A stretch of 64,000 nucleotides of DNA from a virus: positions 1-64,000 of the IMG/VR virus record IMGVR_UViG_3300029923_000015; one strand, 5' to 3'. Of the stretch, positions 1 to 6,435 are shown piece by piece; position 1 is the stretch's first letter; each line of letters starts with the position of its first letter. Under the pieces are notes generated by a model that was not told the origin of the DNA, ran no database searches, and saw only the letters and a list, made by a program, of their open reading frames with translations. A program made the translations under genes and the position numbers.

Positions 1-131
1 GAAAGACTTTATTGCCAGTACTATTTAATTCAGCCTATTTCTGGTCTTATATCTTCCCCTTTCTACGATTTAGTCTTAGTTTATAAGACAAACTTAATAT
101 GACGCTTCATATAGTTTTTTGTTGCGTCTGA

Positions 132-437
132 CTATTTTATGCCGCCAAACAGGGCTTTGTGTTTTAATTCCCAGTAGTTTTTACGTTCTTCTTTTGTGGC
201 TTTTCTTACTTCGGATACTTCTTCGTGCCATAGTCCATTTTCTTTTGGATATGTTTTATGCATCCCATTTGAATTGCTCCATCCCAAGCCACTTAATGGA
301 GATATCAGTATATTCGAATTGGTAACTCTGGTTCTTCTAATTACAGCCAATCCTTTGTCTACACTCATAATTATCATTCCGACACGTGCTTGTATTCCGT
401 CAGACATTATTCTAGGTATTGCTTTCTGTCTTTTCAT
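132..437 (-). CDS. small hypothetical phage protein (101 aa)
   Basis: I do not recognise this protein. It is basic and soluble-looking, with no membrane segment. The C-terminal half holds a charged segment (KATKEERKNYW) of a kind I associate with small phage proteins in which a helical tail follows a short beta-rich domain. The start is supported by an A/T-rich leader (ATCAAATA directly before ATG) resembling those of the other leftward genes here. It is the leftmost of four widely spaced minus-strand genes, a different style from the packed rightward genes, so it probably belongs to the arm transcribed leftwards. A weak GACGC/GCGTC hairpin lies at about 102-128, just past its stop. Confidence 0.6.
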   Translation of the reverse strand: MKRQKAIPRIMSDGIQARVGMIIMSVDKGLAVIRRTRVTNSNILISPLSGLGWSNSNGMHKTYPKENGLWHEEVSEVRKATKEERKNYWELKHKALFGGIK

Positions 438-488
438 TATTTGATATAATGTATGGTTAATAATAGTAAGTTGCTTAAATCAGCTTAA

Positions 489-576
489 AATGCGTATTAG
501 GCAGTCTTTAGGGTACTTTCAGACCCTCGAACTCATATATTTGACTAATTGCTCAATGTTAGACTTTTTACGCATT
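489..576. other. intergenic nested stem-loop structure
   Basis: The spacer 438-814 has no gene that I can support but contains several inverted repeats. The largest is a perfect 8-bp helix, AATGCGTA (489-496) with TACGCATT (569-576). Inside it lie AGTCT/AGACT (503-507 with 561-565) and a hairpin AGGGT/ACCCT (510-514 with 523-527). A further hairpin, GGCTA/TAGCC, follows at 580-595. The region lies downstream of the leftward gene 815-1321, so it may be a 3' untranslated structure, a terminator complex or a small RNA. The transcribed strand cannot be decided from base pairing alone. Confidence 0.4.
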
Positions 577-735
577 AAAGGCTATATAATTAGCCAGTGT
601 TGGTAAATTTAGGGATTGTAAAATCTATCAATGGGGGCATGATTAAGACTCTCTCCCTCTCCCTCATTCGCATCAATTTATACAAACTTTTTCGCGTTAT
701 GAATAGATAATCACTACAATTCTCATAAAGAACAA

Positions 736-806
736 AGAGTAATACAGTATGTTGATCCTAACGCTACAATCAAGTACGTAATTTTCGAACAATACCATAT
801 TACTCT
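736..806. other. 9-bp stem closing a small three-way junction
   Basis: AGAGTAATA (736-744) pairs perfectly with TATTACTCT (798-806). The enclosed 53 bases contain two further arms: TTGAT/ATCAA (752-756 with 769-773) and an imperfect GTAAT/AATAC (778-782 with 791-795) whose loop contains TTCGAA. The outline recalls a tRNA without a D arm, but the 12-nt loop of the middle arm rules out a normal anticodon, so I do not call a tRNA. It starts only 9 nt past the stop of the leftward gene 815-1321, so a terminator or processed 3' end is an alternative. Confidence 0.35.
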
Positions 807-814
807 AATCCTTT

Positions 815-1321
815 TTAGCCAATTGGCACTCCATTTATTTCCCAACCACCTGTAACGGTGTTTAATACCGGTACTCCTGGAACTGCAACTGTCGGAACTA
901 CTGTTGTATCAGTGTTAGGCGTAATAACCGTCTCACTAATTTCAGCCTTTTCCATCATTGCATCAATGATCTGATTAGCAATAGCCAATGCAGATTCAAT
1001 AGCTTCGCCTGTATCAGGGTCAACCATTACCAATACTCGCATATCAGTATGAACCAATGGCAATACTTTACCATCCTTCTTCACACGAAATGGTTTAGTC
1101 TTTACGACTTCATATTTGCCAGGGAAATAAGGTAATTTACCGGCTGCAATCTGTTGTTTCCATTCAGCCAATCCATCAGGATTAGGGAAGAAACAAGTTT
1201 TATGCGTTGCCGATAGGAATTGAGAGACTGGTGCTACAATAGCTACGATATATTCAGAGCCTTCGTTCTGTTTTCCTGCTTCAACCACTTTGATCTCTGC
1301 AGATTGTACTTTAAATTTCAT
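815..1321 (-). CDS. hypothetical protein with Pro/Val/Thr-rich tail (168 aa)
   Basis: Unrecognised. The N-terminal ~115 residues look like a compact mixed alpha/beta domain. The segment from about residue 115 is acidic then Thr/Pro/Val-rich (TPNTDTTVVPTVAVPGVPV), probably a flexible linker before a short C-terminal hairpin ending GGWEINGVPIG. There is no signal peptide or membrane segment. Codon use and base composition are less AT-biased than in most of the window, which suits a well-expressed gene. It is flanked by structured spacers on both sides and stands alone rather than in an overlapping operon. A nucleic-acid-binding early protein is conceivable but I see no motif that shows it. Confidence 0.7.
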   Translation of the reverse strand: MKFKVQSAEIKVVEAGKQNEGSEYIVAIVAPVSQFLSATHKTCFFPNPDGLAEWKQQIAAGKLPYFPGKYEVVKTKPFRVKKDGKVLPLVHTDMRVLVMVDPDTGEAIESALAIANQIIDAMMEKAEISETVITPNTDTTVVPTVAVPGVPVLNTVTGGWEINGVPIG

Positions 1322-1483
1322 ACTTTATATTGTTTTAAGGGGTTAATAATCAATTTACAGAGAACACTGTCCCTGCGCAATTCCTTACAAAGGCGGCTTG
1401 ACCTTTCAAAAAAAAAATGCCTAAATGCTTCCATTTCAGCCTATGCTCTATTAATAAGTAGCTTGACCCGAATGGCATTATAA

Positions 1484-1529
1484 AGTAATAATAGTAGATC
1501 AGTATCTATCTGATAATACTATTATTACT
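1484..1529 (-). terminator. long AT-rich hairpin overlapping a stop codon
   Basis: AGTAATAATAGT (1484-1495) is a perfect 12-bp inverted repeat of ACTATTATTACT (1518-1529). An inner ATCAG/CTGAT stem is nested in the loop. It overlaps the stop codon of the minus-strand gene 1525-1746, so it is placed like a terminator or 3'-end stabiliser. There is no clear U-tract on the minus strand, so intrinsic termination is uncertain. Confidence 0.5.
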
Positions 1530-1746
1530 CTTCTTCGATTGTTAATTTCAATACCTGCAGCTCACCAAGAGCGTTTATTATGGTCCCAACTCGATTGTAG
1601 AGTTCTGCATTAAGCGCAGCATCCCTCAATTTTATCATAGAGATGTGGTTTGTTGCCATTTTGATTGAATTGAGTGAAGATATCATAACACTTGCTTCAT
1701 CTTCTGACATTTCTAATGTAAATGTTTTTCTAACTGTAAGTTTCAT
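1525..1746 (-). CDS. small hypothetical protein (73 aa)
   Basis: Unrecognised. The sequence reads as a beta hairpin followed by a long helix, acidic overall, with the highly charged end KLTIEEE. The ATG is preceded by ACATTATCAAA, similar to the leader of the 132-437 gene (ACATTATATCAAATA). This supports the start and suggests a shared translation signal on the leftward genes. The stop codon lies inside a 12-bp inverted repeat. It is short, so coding status rests on start context, strand continuity and plausible composition. Confidence 0.55.
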   Translation of the reverse strand: MKLTVRKTFTLEMSEDEASVMISSLNSIKMATNHISMIKLRDAALNAELYNRVGTIINALGELQVLKLTIEEE

Positions 1747-1876
1747 TTTGATAATGTATTACTTATGTTATTACTATGTTTTATTATACATTTTAAGCTC
1801 ATTTAAGACACTTTATATGCAATCTGGTATATTAGTACAATGAAGGTTTAGCATGCCACCTACAAGCTTGTATGCC

Positions 1877-2185
1877 CTATCTAAACACCGCGAATGGCTT
1901 ATTGATAGTGGCGATCTCTTTAATTGAACTCGAGCGATAATTATCACCACACTTCGCATCAAACATCCGTTGAGCATCATACTTGTCAGCTGCATAACAA
2001 TATGCATTAACAGTTACACCAGTATTGTAAGTTACGGTGTATTGATACAATTCGATAATGTTCTTTAGTGGCAATGGCTTCTCTGTATTATACTGACTTG
2101 GAGAAGAGCAACTTGTAGCAAGGCATGTTACTAAGATAGTAGCTACAAGAATAATAATTACTTTGATAAGATTAGATCTGCTCAT
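1877..2185 (-). CDS. predicted lipoprotein (102 aa)
   Basis: The N-terminus has a positively charged start (MSRSNLIK), a hydrophobic stretch at about residues 8-25 and a lipobox LATSC, which predicts cleavage and lipidation at Cys-26 by the host signal peptidase II. The mature part is Ser/Pro-rich then a small soluble domain with several Tyr residues and two Cys. Phage lipoproteins made early are often superinfection-exclusion factors; that role is inference here, since the mature domain is not one I recognise. The start is preceded by CATATCAA. It is the first leftward gene after the strand-switch region and would be transcribed immediately after the structured segment 2230-2727. Confidence 0.65.
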   Translation of the reverse strand: MSRSNLIKVIIILVATILVTCLATSCSSPSQYNTEKPLPLKNIIELYQYTVTYNTGVTVNAYCYAADKYDAQRMFDAKCGDNYRSSSIKEIATINKPFAVFR

Positions 2186-2229
2186 TTGATATGAATTTAT
2201 ATAGTTAATATTAATTAATTACAATGGTA

Positions 2230-2727
2230 GCCTGACTTCAACAGGGTACATATAAGGACACTATACACGTCACGTGGAGTATAATGCCCTTATAGTACGA
2301 ATTGTCTAAATTAGCCTTTAGAATGAGCTTCTATTAGCGTAAAAGTAGGATAGAATGTGGTCGAGTGCCCAATAGCTGTCTGTATTGCATTGCTGTATCC
2401 TATATCATTACATAGGCAGCATGACTGCAACACTATGCTTATTCTTATTACTAACTTAGTATAATGCTCAATCACATGCATCATGCATATGCAGAGAGAG
2501 TGGCAGTGCTGTACTAGCTCCATAGGTGTCTAAACCAATGTCTAAGTCTTAACTCGACAAAGTGTTCCTAACACTGCCCTAATGATTGTATGAGAGCAGT
2601 CTTACCATCATTATAGTAAGAATACTTGTCCGATCTTGATCGATTCAGACGAATAGACGGGGGACTTCCATCCCACTTCGTTACCCCGGGAGCTTGACAT
2701 AGACAGTTTCACGCACGCACATATGTC
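2230..2727 (-). ncRNA. candidate large structured RNA, family unknown
   Basis: No credible gene lies here, but perfect nested hairpins follow one another for 500 nt. They are: TATAAGG/CCTTATA (2251-2257 with 2288-2294) enclosing TATAC/GTATA; TCTAAA/TTTAGA (2305-2310 with 2317-2322); TAGGATA/TATCCTA (2346-2352 with 2396-2402) enclosing CAATA/TATTG; CATAG/CTATG enclosing GCAG/CTGC (2411-2437); AGTGTT/AACACT (2561-2575); TCTTAC/GTAAGA (2600-2621); and GGGAC/ATCCC (2661-2674). The last has a G-U pair and a GGAA tetraloop only when read on the minus strand, which favours leftward transcription. The alternatives are a long 5' leader of the lipoprotein gene or a cis-acting DNA element. I cannot assign a known RNA family. 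Confidence 0.45.
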
Positions 2728-2833
2728 ATCAATTTTTTATTTTACCAAAAATTTTTCATTTCACGCGGTCATACATGTGATTAATTATTTTTTTTAGAAA
2801 ATTTTTTACAACACTGACAACAAATTATAGGTT
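2728..2833. other. AT-rich centre of the strand switch
   Basis: This is a strongly AT-rich stretch with several T-runs (for example 2734-2738) and A/T homopolymers, lying between the two oppositely oriented structured elements. It follows a GACATA/TATGTC inverted repeat (2696-2701 with 2722-2727), which with the T-run could terminate rightward transcripts. It could also be a divergent promoter region or an easily melted origin segment. Nothing in the sequence decides between these. Confidence 0.3.
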
Positions 2834-2847
2834 AATACGTTTATATA
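2834..2847 (+). promoter_or_regulatory. promoter-like motif AATACGTTTATATA, copy 1
   Basis: This 14-mer is identical to the one at 4683-4696, and its 11-bp core TACGTTTATAT occurs again at 3259-3269. I found only these three intergenic copies, all facing the rightward arm. This one ends 2 nt before the first helix of the candidate RNA at 2850, as expected for a compact phage promoter with its start just downstream. No clear Bacteroidota TTTG/TAnnTTTG pair overlaps it. Which polymerase would read it is unknown. Confidence 0.5.
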
Positions 2848-3200
2848 GTCGATGCCAGTCTCCAAAGGCTGAATCACCCTAAGGTAATCAAATAAGGGTT
2901 AGACATCGGATTATAATAGATTAACAGAGGACGTATATAAAGGTAGTAGGTGAGTACTTAAATGAGATAAAGGTCAAGCGCCAAACTCTATGCATTTATA
3001 GTCAATAAAAGGCCGTTAGTTAGTCTATTAGTTTTCTCCGGTAGTATCAAAAGATTAAGAGTACAAGTTAAATGCTGCTGCTAGAAATAGCTAAGAAGGA
3101 GAGATTGCGATAGGCAGATGGGTGAAACCGAAAGGTTACGTACGGGTTTAACGAGGAAGTTAATTGAAAACAAACCGAATAATGGCCGGTCTCAAGGGGT
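2848..3200 (+). ncRNA. candidate structured RNA with two GAAA tetraloops
   Basis: A three-way junction opens the element. CGATG/CATCG (2850-2854 with 2904-2908) closes over CAGTCT-CCAA-AGGCTG (2856-2871, one G-U pair) and ACCCT/AGGGT (2876-2880 with 2895-2899). Further on are two short hairpins with GNRA loops: GCTA-GAAA-TAGC (3080-3091) and AACC-GAAA-GGTT (3126-3137). The G-U pair and GAAA loops exist only on the plus strand. No ORF of note lies here, and a phage-type promoter motif precedes it. I could not match it to group I or II introns, RNase P RNA or tmRNA by eye. The 3' end is a guess. Confidence 0.45.
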
Positions 3201-3256
3201 AAACTATGTTCAATTGATAAATAAAAACTAAGAGAAGTAAAACAAAGGCTGTTATA

Positions 3257-3270
3257 ATTACGTTTATATT
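3257..3270 (+). promoter_or_regulatory. promoter-like motif, copy 2
   Basis: ATTACGTTTATATT contains the 11-bp core TACGTTTATAT (3259-3269) shared with the motifs at 2834 and 4683. It lies 28 nt upstream of the ATG of the first rightward gene (3299), a suitable distance for a promoter with a short leader. Confidence 0.5.
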
Positions 3271-3298
3271 AATATGATGGAGCTCAAACAATGTTATC

Positions 3299-3490
3299 AT
3301 GACACTAATAGACGAATCAATAGTCTTTGTAATAGCTATCTGTATAGGGTATGCTCTACATCCGTTAATAAATAGTATGATACTATTACTAGCAAATGCT
3401 ATTATGAGGCAAATGTGGAGATTTAATTCATTATTAAACAAGTTAAAAGAGGATGGATTACAGCACCGAATTAGCAATAAGGATAAATAA
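3299..3490 (+). CDS. small membrane protein (63 aa)
   Basis: The first rightward gene. It has one or two hydrophobic segments (residues ~8-35, including IVFVIAICIGYAL and MILLLANAIM) followed by a basic soluble tail. A small inner-membrane protein is the natural reading; no family is recognised. It begins 28 nt after a promoter-like motif and ends 17 nt before the next gene, so it is probably cotranscribed with the GroES-like and RNase H genes. The minus-strand ORF covering the same bases lacks such context. Confidence 0.5.
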   Translation: MTLIDESIVFVIAICIGYALHPLINSMILLLANAIMRQMWRFNSLLNKLKEDGLQHRISNKDK

Positions 3491-3507
3491 CGCATTAGAC
3501 AAGTTAT

Positions 3508-4095
3508 ATGGAAAGTGATATAGATGATATAACTAAGGTTTCAAATAGGCATAAAGAAGAATATTTAAAAACAGAAAGCTCCAAATGGGCTGTATTAAAC
3601 ATAGGGAATATAGTAAATACAATATACGGTGGAGAATTAAAACCAATAAAAAGAGGAAAAATGGAAGAAGTAAATGATTATACAGTAAATGTCCAAGAGC
3701 AATTAACTATTGAAAACGTGGATAACACTATATTGGCAAACGCAGTGGCTAATAATGTAGGATACGAGTTCGCAAATATGATACTTGTAAAGCCAATGGA
3801 AATAGAAAAGGTCACAAAGACCCTAACTGTACCAGAGGACTCAGGAGAGAAGAACGAAGAAGGTGAACCAATTATGCAAATGACAATCAAAGATGTCGTT
3901 ACAGAGTCCCTATTGCGTAAGGGCACCATTATATCTATACCTGCATCATTACGGGTAACGGAATATAAAGATGGGCTGCTTCATTTGAACATAGGGGATG
4001 TAATTGTATTCCCAAATAAACGTTCAATTGATTTTGACCTGCTTAAAGACTCATTATTAGTACCTTACTACGAAGTATTAGCAAGAACGGTATAA
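3508..4095 (+). CDS. GroES-like co-chaperonin candidate (195 aa)
   Basis: The middle and C-terminal parts read like a chaperonin-10 domain. FANMILVKPMEIEKVTK (about residues 88-104) resembles the GroES start DRVLVKP..EEVTK. An acidic, flexible stretch (PEDSGEKNEEGEP) sits near the mobile-loop position. RKGTIISIP, then LNIGDVIVFP and LLVPYYEVLA resemble the KGxVxAVG, VGDxVxF and LxExDILA signatures. The first ~85 residues are an extra N-terminal extension. If right, it would partner host GroEL in folding phage proteins, as gp31 does in T4. The resemblance is by eye, so the call is tentative. It overlaps the RNase H gene by one base (TAATG), which implies coupled translation. Confidence 0.5.
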   Translation: MESDIDDITKVSNRHKEEYLKTESSKWAVLNIGNIVNTIYGGELKPIKRGKMEEVNDYTVNVQEQLTIENVDNTILANAVANNVGYEFANMILVKPMEIEKVTKTLTVPEDSGEKNEEGEPIMQMTIKDVVTESLLRKGTIISIPASLRVTEYKDGLLHLNIGDVIVFPNKRSIDFDLLKDSLLVPYYEVLARTV

Positions 4096-4568
4096 TGAAA
4101 GATGTATTGAACGCCTGGTGCGACGGAGCTTGCGCTGGCAACCCAGGCCCAGGCGGATTTTCGGCAGCAATAATATTCAAAGACTCTACTATATCTTTTT
4201 ACTCTGGCTACAGTGAGTATACTACAAACAATAGAATGGAACTAAATGGTTTTATACAGGCCATTAGATTAGTCTTAAATGAAGTATATAATGGATTTAG
4301 TGGAGAAGTAATAATACACACAGACTCTAAATATATAGAGAACGCTATCAATTGCGGGTGGTTAGATAAATGGGCAAGAAAAGGATTTGTTAAGATAAAA
4401 AATCCAGACTTATGGCAAGAGGTATATACCGTGATAAGTAAATGCGAATTTATAACTGTTAAATGGGTGAAAGGGCATTCAGGCATAATAGGAAACGATA
4501 TAGTAGATAGATTAGCCGTAGAAGCTATGAATTTAAAAAGAACTAGTGGGGGTGTAATGGAAATTTAA
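4095..4568 (+). CDS. rnhA: ribonuclease HI
   Basis: A full-length RNase H type I (157 aa, usual length ~155). It hydrolyses the RNA strand of RNA-DNA hybrids with two metal ions. The catalytic set is visible: Asp-10 in WCDGACAGNPGPGG, Glu-49 in NNRMEL, Asp-77 in HTDSKY, His-128 in VKGHSG and Asp-138 in NDIVDRLA. In a phage its likely roles are removal of primers or R-loops during replication. It is translationally coupled to the upstream gene (TAATG) and ends the first rightward operon, being followed by a strong intrinsic terminator. Confidence 0.95.
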   Translation: MKDVLNAWCDGACAGNPGPGGFSAAIIFKDSTISFYSGYSEYTTNNRMELNGFIQAIRLVLNEVYNGFSGEVIIHTDSKYIENAINCGWLDKWARKGFVKIKNPDLWQEVYTVISKCEFITVKWVKGHSGIIGNDIVDRLAVEAMNLKRTSGGVMEI

Positions 4569-4591
4569 AATTTGTTTTAGTTGTGTTATTT

Positions 4592-4634
4592 AAGGAGGTA
4601 CTGGACCAAAAGGTTGAGGCCTCCTTTCTTTTTT
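4592..4634 (+). terminator. intrinsic terminator after rnhA
   Basis: AAGGAGG (4592-4598) pairs with CCTCCTT (4620-4626). An inner ACC-AAAA-GGT hairpin sits in the loop, and a T-rich tail runs from 4625 to 4634. It separates the first rightward operon from the next promoter motif at 4683. Confidence 0.85.
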
Positions 4635-4682
4635 ATACAAAGTTTAATATTACTTTATTTCCGATACAACCTTTTTCATTTA

Positions 4683-4696
4683 AATACGTTTATATA
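4683..4696 (+). promoter_or_regulatory. promoter-like motif AATACGTTTATATA, copy 3
   Basis: Identical over 14 bp to the copy at 2834-2847. It lies between the rnhA terminator and the next ATG at 4738, a 41-nt distance, where a promoter for the following long operon is expected. Confidence 0.55.
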
Positions 4697-4737
4697 TATG
4701 TAGGTCCTTAAACTAATAACCCTACAATATAAACAAA

Positions 4738-4869
4738 ATGGAAAAGCAAGAAGCACTAAATACAATCGCTACCTTATCTGGTATGCTTGATGCATTAAAT
4801 AGAGCAAATAAAAAAGAGGCTATTGATACAGTTGTGTCAAAGATATTAGACCTAATAGATAGATTATGA
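4738..4869 (+). CDS. very small hypothetical protein (43 aa)
   Basis: The ORF starts at an ATG preceded by AAACAAA, the usual leader in this phage, and ends in TGA inside an ATGATG that also starts the next gene, so the two are probably translationally coupled. The product (MEKQEALNTIATLSGML...) reads as an amphipathic helical hairpin. Nothing more can be said of its function. It is the first gene after promoter-like motif copy 3. Confidence 0.6.
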   Translation: MEKQEALNTIATLSGMLDALNRANKKEAIDTVVSKILDLIDRL

Positions 4870-5471
4870 TGAGCAATATTAAGACAATTAAAGTAATTAA
4901 AGAGACGATGGGATTACTACCTGGGACTACACTATCAAGAATGGATAACACAAAAGACTTTTTTAATATAGAAGATTGTGTTGGAGAAGGCTATTTAATT
5001 AGCACCTCTATGGTCGTATCTCCAAATAGCGTAACAGATGAATTCTTTGAAGTAACTGAATGGTTTGATCCTATTAAAGATCCTAAGTCAAAACAAGAGC
5101 CAAAATTAACCTACAAACAATTGGCTAATGAATTAAAAATGTATATCGATTTGCACGATCTGCAATTAGAGACTATTAGTGAATTATCTAATACAATAAA
5201 TGACTTAAATAGTAAAGCCCAGTCTCAGCATGATGATATATATTCTTTGATTAAAGAAGTAACTAAATCGCGCAATATTATTAATAAAAGAGATAATAGA
5301 ATCGATTCTAAATTAATTGAGTTCAAGATAGAATTAGATAATATATCAAAACAACTAGAGTTAAATAAAATTGATGGACGTGATATCTCTGGAGAGCGTC
5401 TAGAGATGTTAAGCGAATCATACATAGTACATTATAATATGATTGATTTACTAGAAAAGATTAAAGCATAA
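4866..5471 (+). CDS. coiled-coil hypothetical protein (201 aa)
   Basis: Two parts are visible. The N-terminal ~75 residues form a small beta-rich domain (VIKETMGLLPGTTL, then EFFEVTEWFDP). I have seen segments of this type in small phage proteins without known role. Residues ~80-200 are a long charged helix with heptad character, likely a coiled coil that drives oligomerisation. The ATG overlaps the upstream stop (ATGA), and its own stop overlaps the next start (TAATG). It is soluble, without signal or membrane segment. Confidence 0.7.
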   Translation: MMSNIKTIKVIKETMGLLPGTTLSRMDNTKDFFNIEDCVGEGYLISTSMVVSPNSVTDEFFEVTEWFDPIKDPKSKQEPKLTYKQLANELKMYIDLHDLQLETISELSNTINDLNSKAQSQHDDIYSLIKEVTKSRNIINKRDNRIDSKLIEFKIELDNISKQLELNKIDGRDISGERLEMLSESYIVHYNMIDLLEKIKA

Positions 5472-5848
5472 TGAACAAGTTTATAAAAACCATATCTCCA
5501 GACAATCTAGGTTATGAGTTTTTACGTAGCTTAAATGGATTATTAGATCTAACAGATAGAGAGTTAGAATTGCTCTCTATCTTCTTGGACTTATACTTAA
5601 AGAACATGAAATCCAGAAGAGGTAAAGCTCCAATAGACTCTACGGAGAATAGACGTCATGTGATGAGAGTAACTACAGTTACAAAAGATAATCTATGTAG
5701 ATATATAAAAATGTTTAGAGAGAAAAAGATATTCGTAATAGAAGATGGGATGTTAGTTATGAGTAGAGCCTTAACCCCTATAGTAATAGGTTCAAAGACA
5801 GTCCAAATAACAATGATATTAAAACTAAAAGAAAATGAACTACTATAA
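5471..5848 (+). CDS. putative winged-helix DNA-binding protein (125 aa)
   Basis: Residues ~25-50 (DLTDRELELLSIFL) look like a first helix. Residues ~72-98 (VTKDNLCRYIKMFREKKIFVIEDG) look like a recognition helix followed by a beta wing, an arrangement typical of winged helix-turn-helix regulators. It is basic in the middle (MKSRRGK). A transcriptional regulator or replication-initiation accessory factor is possible, but no named family is recognised. It is coupled to the upstream gene by TAATG, and its tail overlaps the next ORF by 14 nt. Confidence 0.6.
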   Translation: MNKFIKTISPDNLGYEFLRSLNGLLDLTDRELELLSIFLDLYLKNMKSRRGKAPIDSTENRRHVMRVTTVTKDNLCRYIKMFREKKIFVIEDGMLVMSRALTPIVIGSKTVQITMILKLKENELL

Positions 5849-6095
5849 TCCAACTAGTTATACTAAATGTCCATCTCTATGGTCTAGATTATTCAGATCA
5901 GAAGATACCACATATTATTTTACTTCTGACAATAAACTTGAATGGAAATCAAAAGGCCAAAGGAAAGCAGAGAAGGAATTGGCTGAATACAAAACAAAAA
6001 GAAATAATAAATGTAATCGTAACTTATATAATGATTACTATATTATAGTAAATAAATCATGGTATCCAAAAACACAGACATATATACTGTTTTAG
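5835..6095 (+). CDS. small basic hypothetical protein (86 aa)
   Basis: Tyr- and Lys-rich, with no membrane segment. The centre (KSKGQRKAEKELAEYKTKRNNK) is strongly basic, which suggests nucleic-acid or ribosome contact, but no motif is recognised. It overlaps both neighbours (14 nt upstream, 37 nt downstream), as expected in this tightly packed operon. Confidence 0.55.
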   Translation: MNYYNPTSYTKCPSLWSRLFRSEDTTYYFTSDNKLEWKSKGQRKAEKELAEYKTKRNNKCNRNLYNDYYIIVNKSWYPKTQTYILF

Positions 6096-6322
6096 CAGAT
6101 AAGCACAAGCTACATAAATCGGTTGTGTCAATGATTTGTAATCACCCTTTCATATTTGCATCTAGGAGAATATCAAATCCAGATGATGAAAAAACTTTTA
6201 TGTTTGCGTATTTGTTTAAAATAAGATTAAAAAATAGACTAAAAGGTAAAAAAAGAATATTATCAGATGAACAAAAAGAAAGAAGATCTAATAACGAAGA
6301 ATGTAGCAACAAGGGCATTTGA
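6059..6322 (+). CDS. small conserved-looking phage protein (87 aa)
   Basis: The segment KHKLHKSVVSMICNHPFIFA followed by DDEKTFMFAYLFKIRLKNRLKGKKR resembles short proteins in other Bacteroides phages that I cannot name functionally. The second half is very basic. It starts inside the preceding gene, and its end overlaps the start of the next (6267) by 56 nt in another frame. All overlaps are in the same direction, typical of the region. Confidence 0.6.
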   Translation: MVSKNTDIYTVLADKHKLHKSVVSMICNHPFIFASRRISNPDDEKTFMFAYLFKIRLKNRLKGKKRILSDEQKERRSNNEECSNKGI

Positions 6323-6434
6323 TTATGCAGTATACAATGTAATTTGTAAGGGAAATAAAGAAAAATCAACTACTTGTATAGAGAGAAAGGCTGGTTGCGA
6401 TATTAGGAACACATTCATTAAAAAGTTAGGCTAA
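6267..6434 (+). CDS. very small hypothetical protein (55 aa)
   Basis: An ORF of 55 codons from an ATG within the end of the previous gene to TAA at 6432. It fills what would otherwise be a 113-base gap and ends 1 nt before the next ATG. The product is basic with three Cys (ICKGNK, TTCIERKAGC) and a helical end. A small zinc-bound fold is conceivable but has only three Cys. Function unknown. Confidence 0.55.
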   Translation: MNKKKEDLITKNVATRAFDYAVYNVICKGNKEKSTTCIERKAGCDIRNTFIKKLG

Positions 6435-6435
6435 T

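Noticed and set aside
119-444. Plus-strand ORFs opposite the 132-437 gene
   Set aside because: Both are hydrophobic antisense products of the minus-strand gene and have no suitable start context.
736-806. tRNA gene
   Set aside because: The middle arm has a 12-nt loop, the D arm is missing and the T-like stem contains a mismatch; no other tRNA cloverleaf was found.
2311-2523. 70-codon minus-strand ORF in the strand-switch region
   Set aside because: Cys/His-rich low-quality product without a typical A-rich start leader; it lies across several nested hairpins that better explain the sequence.
1396-2700. Repeated GCTTGAC words at 1396, 1461 and 2692 (and GTCAAGC at 2973) as sigma-70 -35 boxes
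   Set aside because: No TATAAT-like element sits at 16-18 nt, and crAss-like hosts use a different promoter consensus; the repeats are too short to be meaningful.
2900-3160. Group II intron domain V or RNase P RNA
   Set aside because: GAAAGGTTACGTACGG recalls group II sequences, but the required domain V pairing (AGCCGUAU with ACGUACGGUU) is not present, and the RNase P core motifs are absent.
3160-3495. 111-codon minus-strand ORF
   Set aside because: It is antisense to a better-supported rightward membrane gene and to the promoter motif at 3257; its hydrophobic composition is a by-product of the AT-rich opposite strand.
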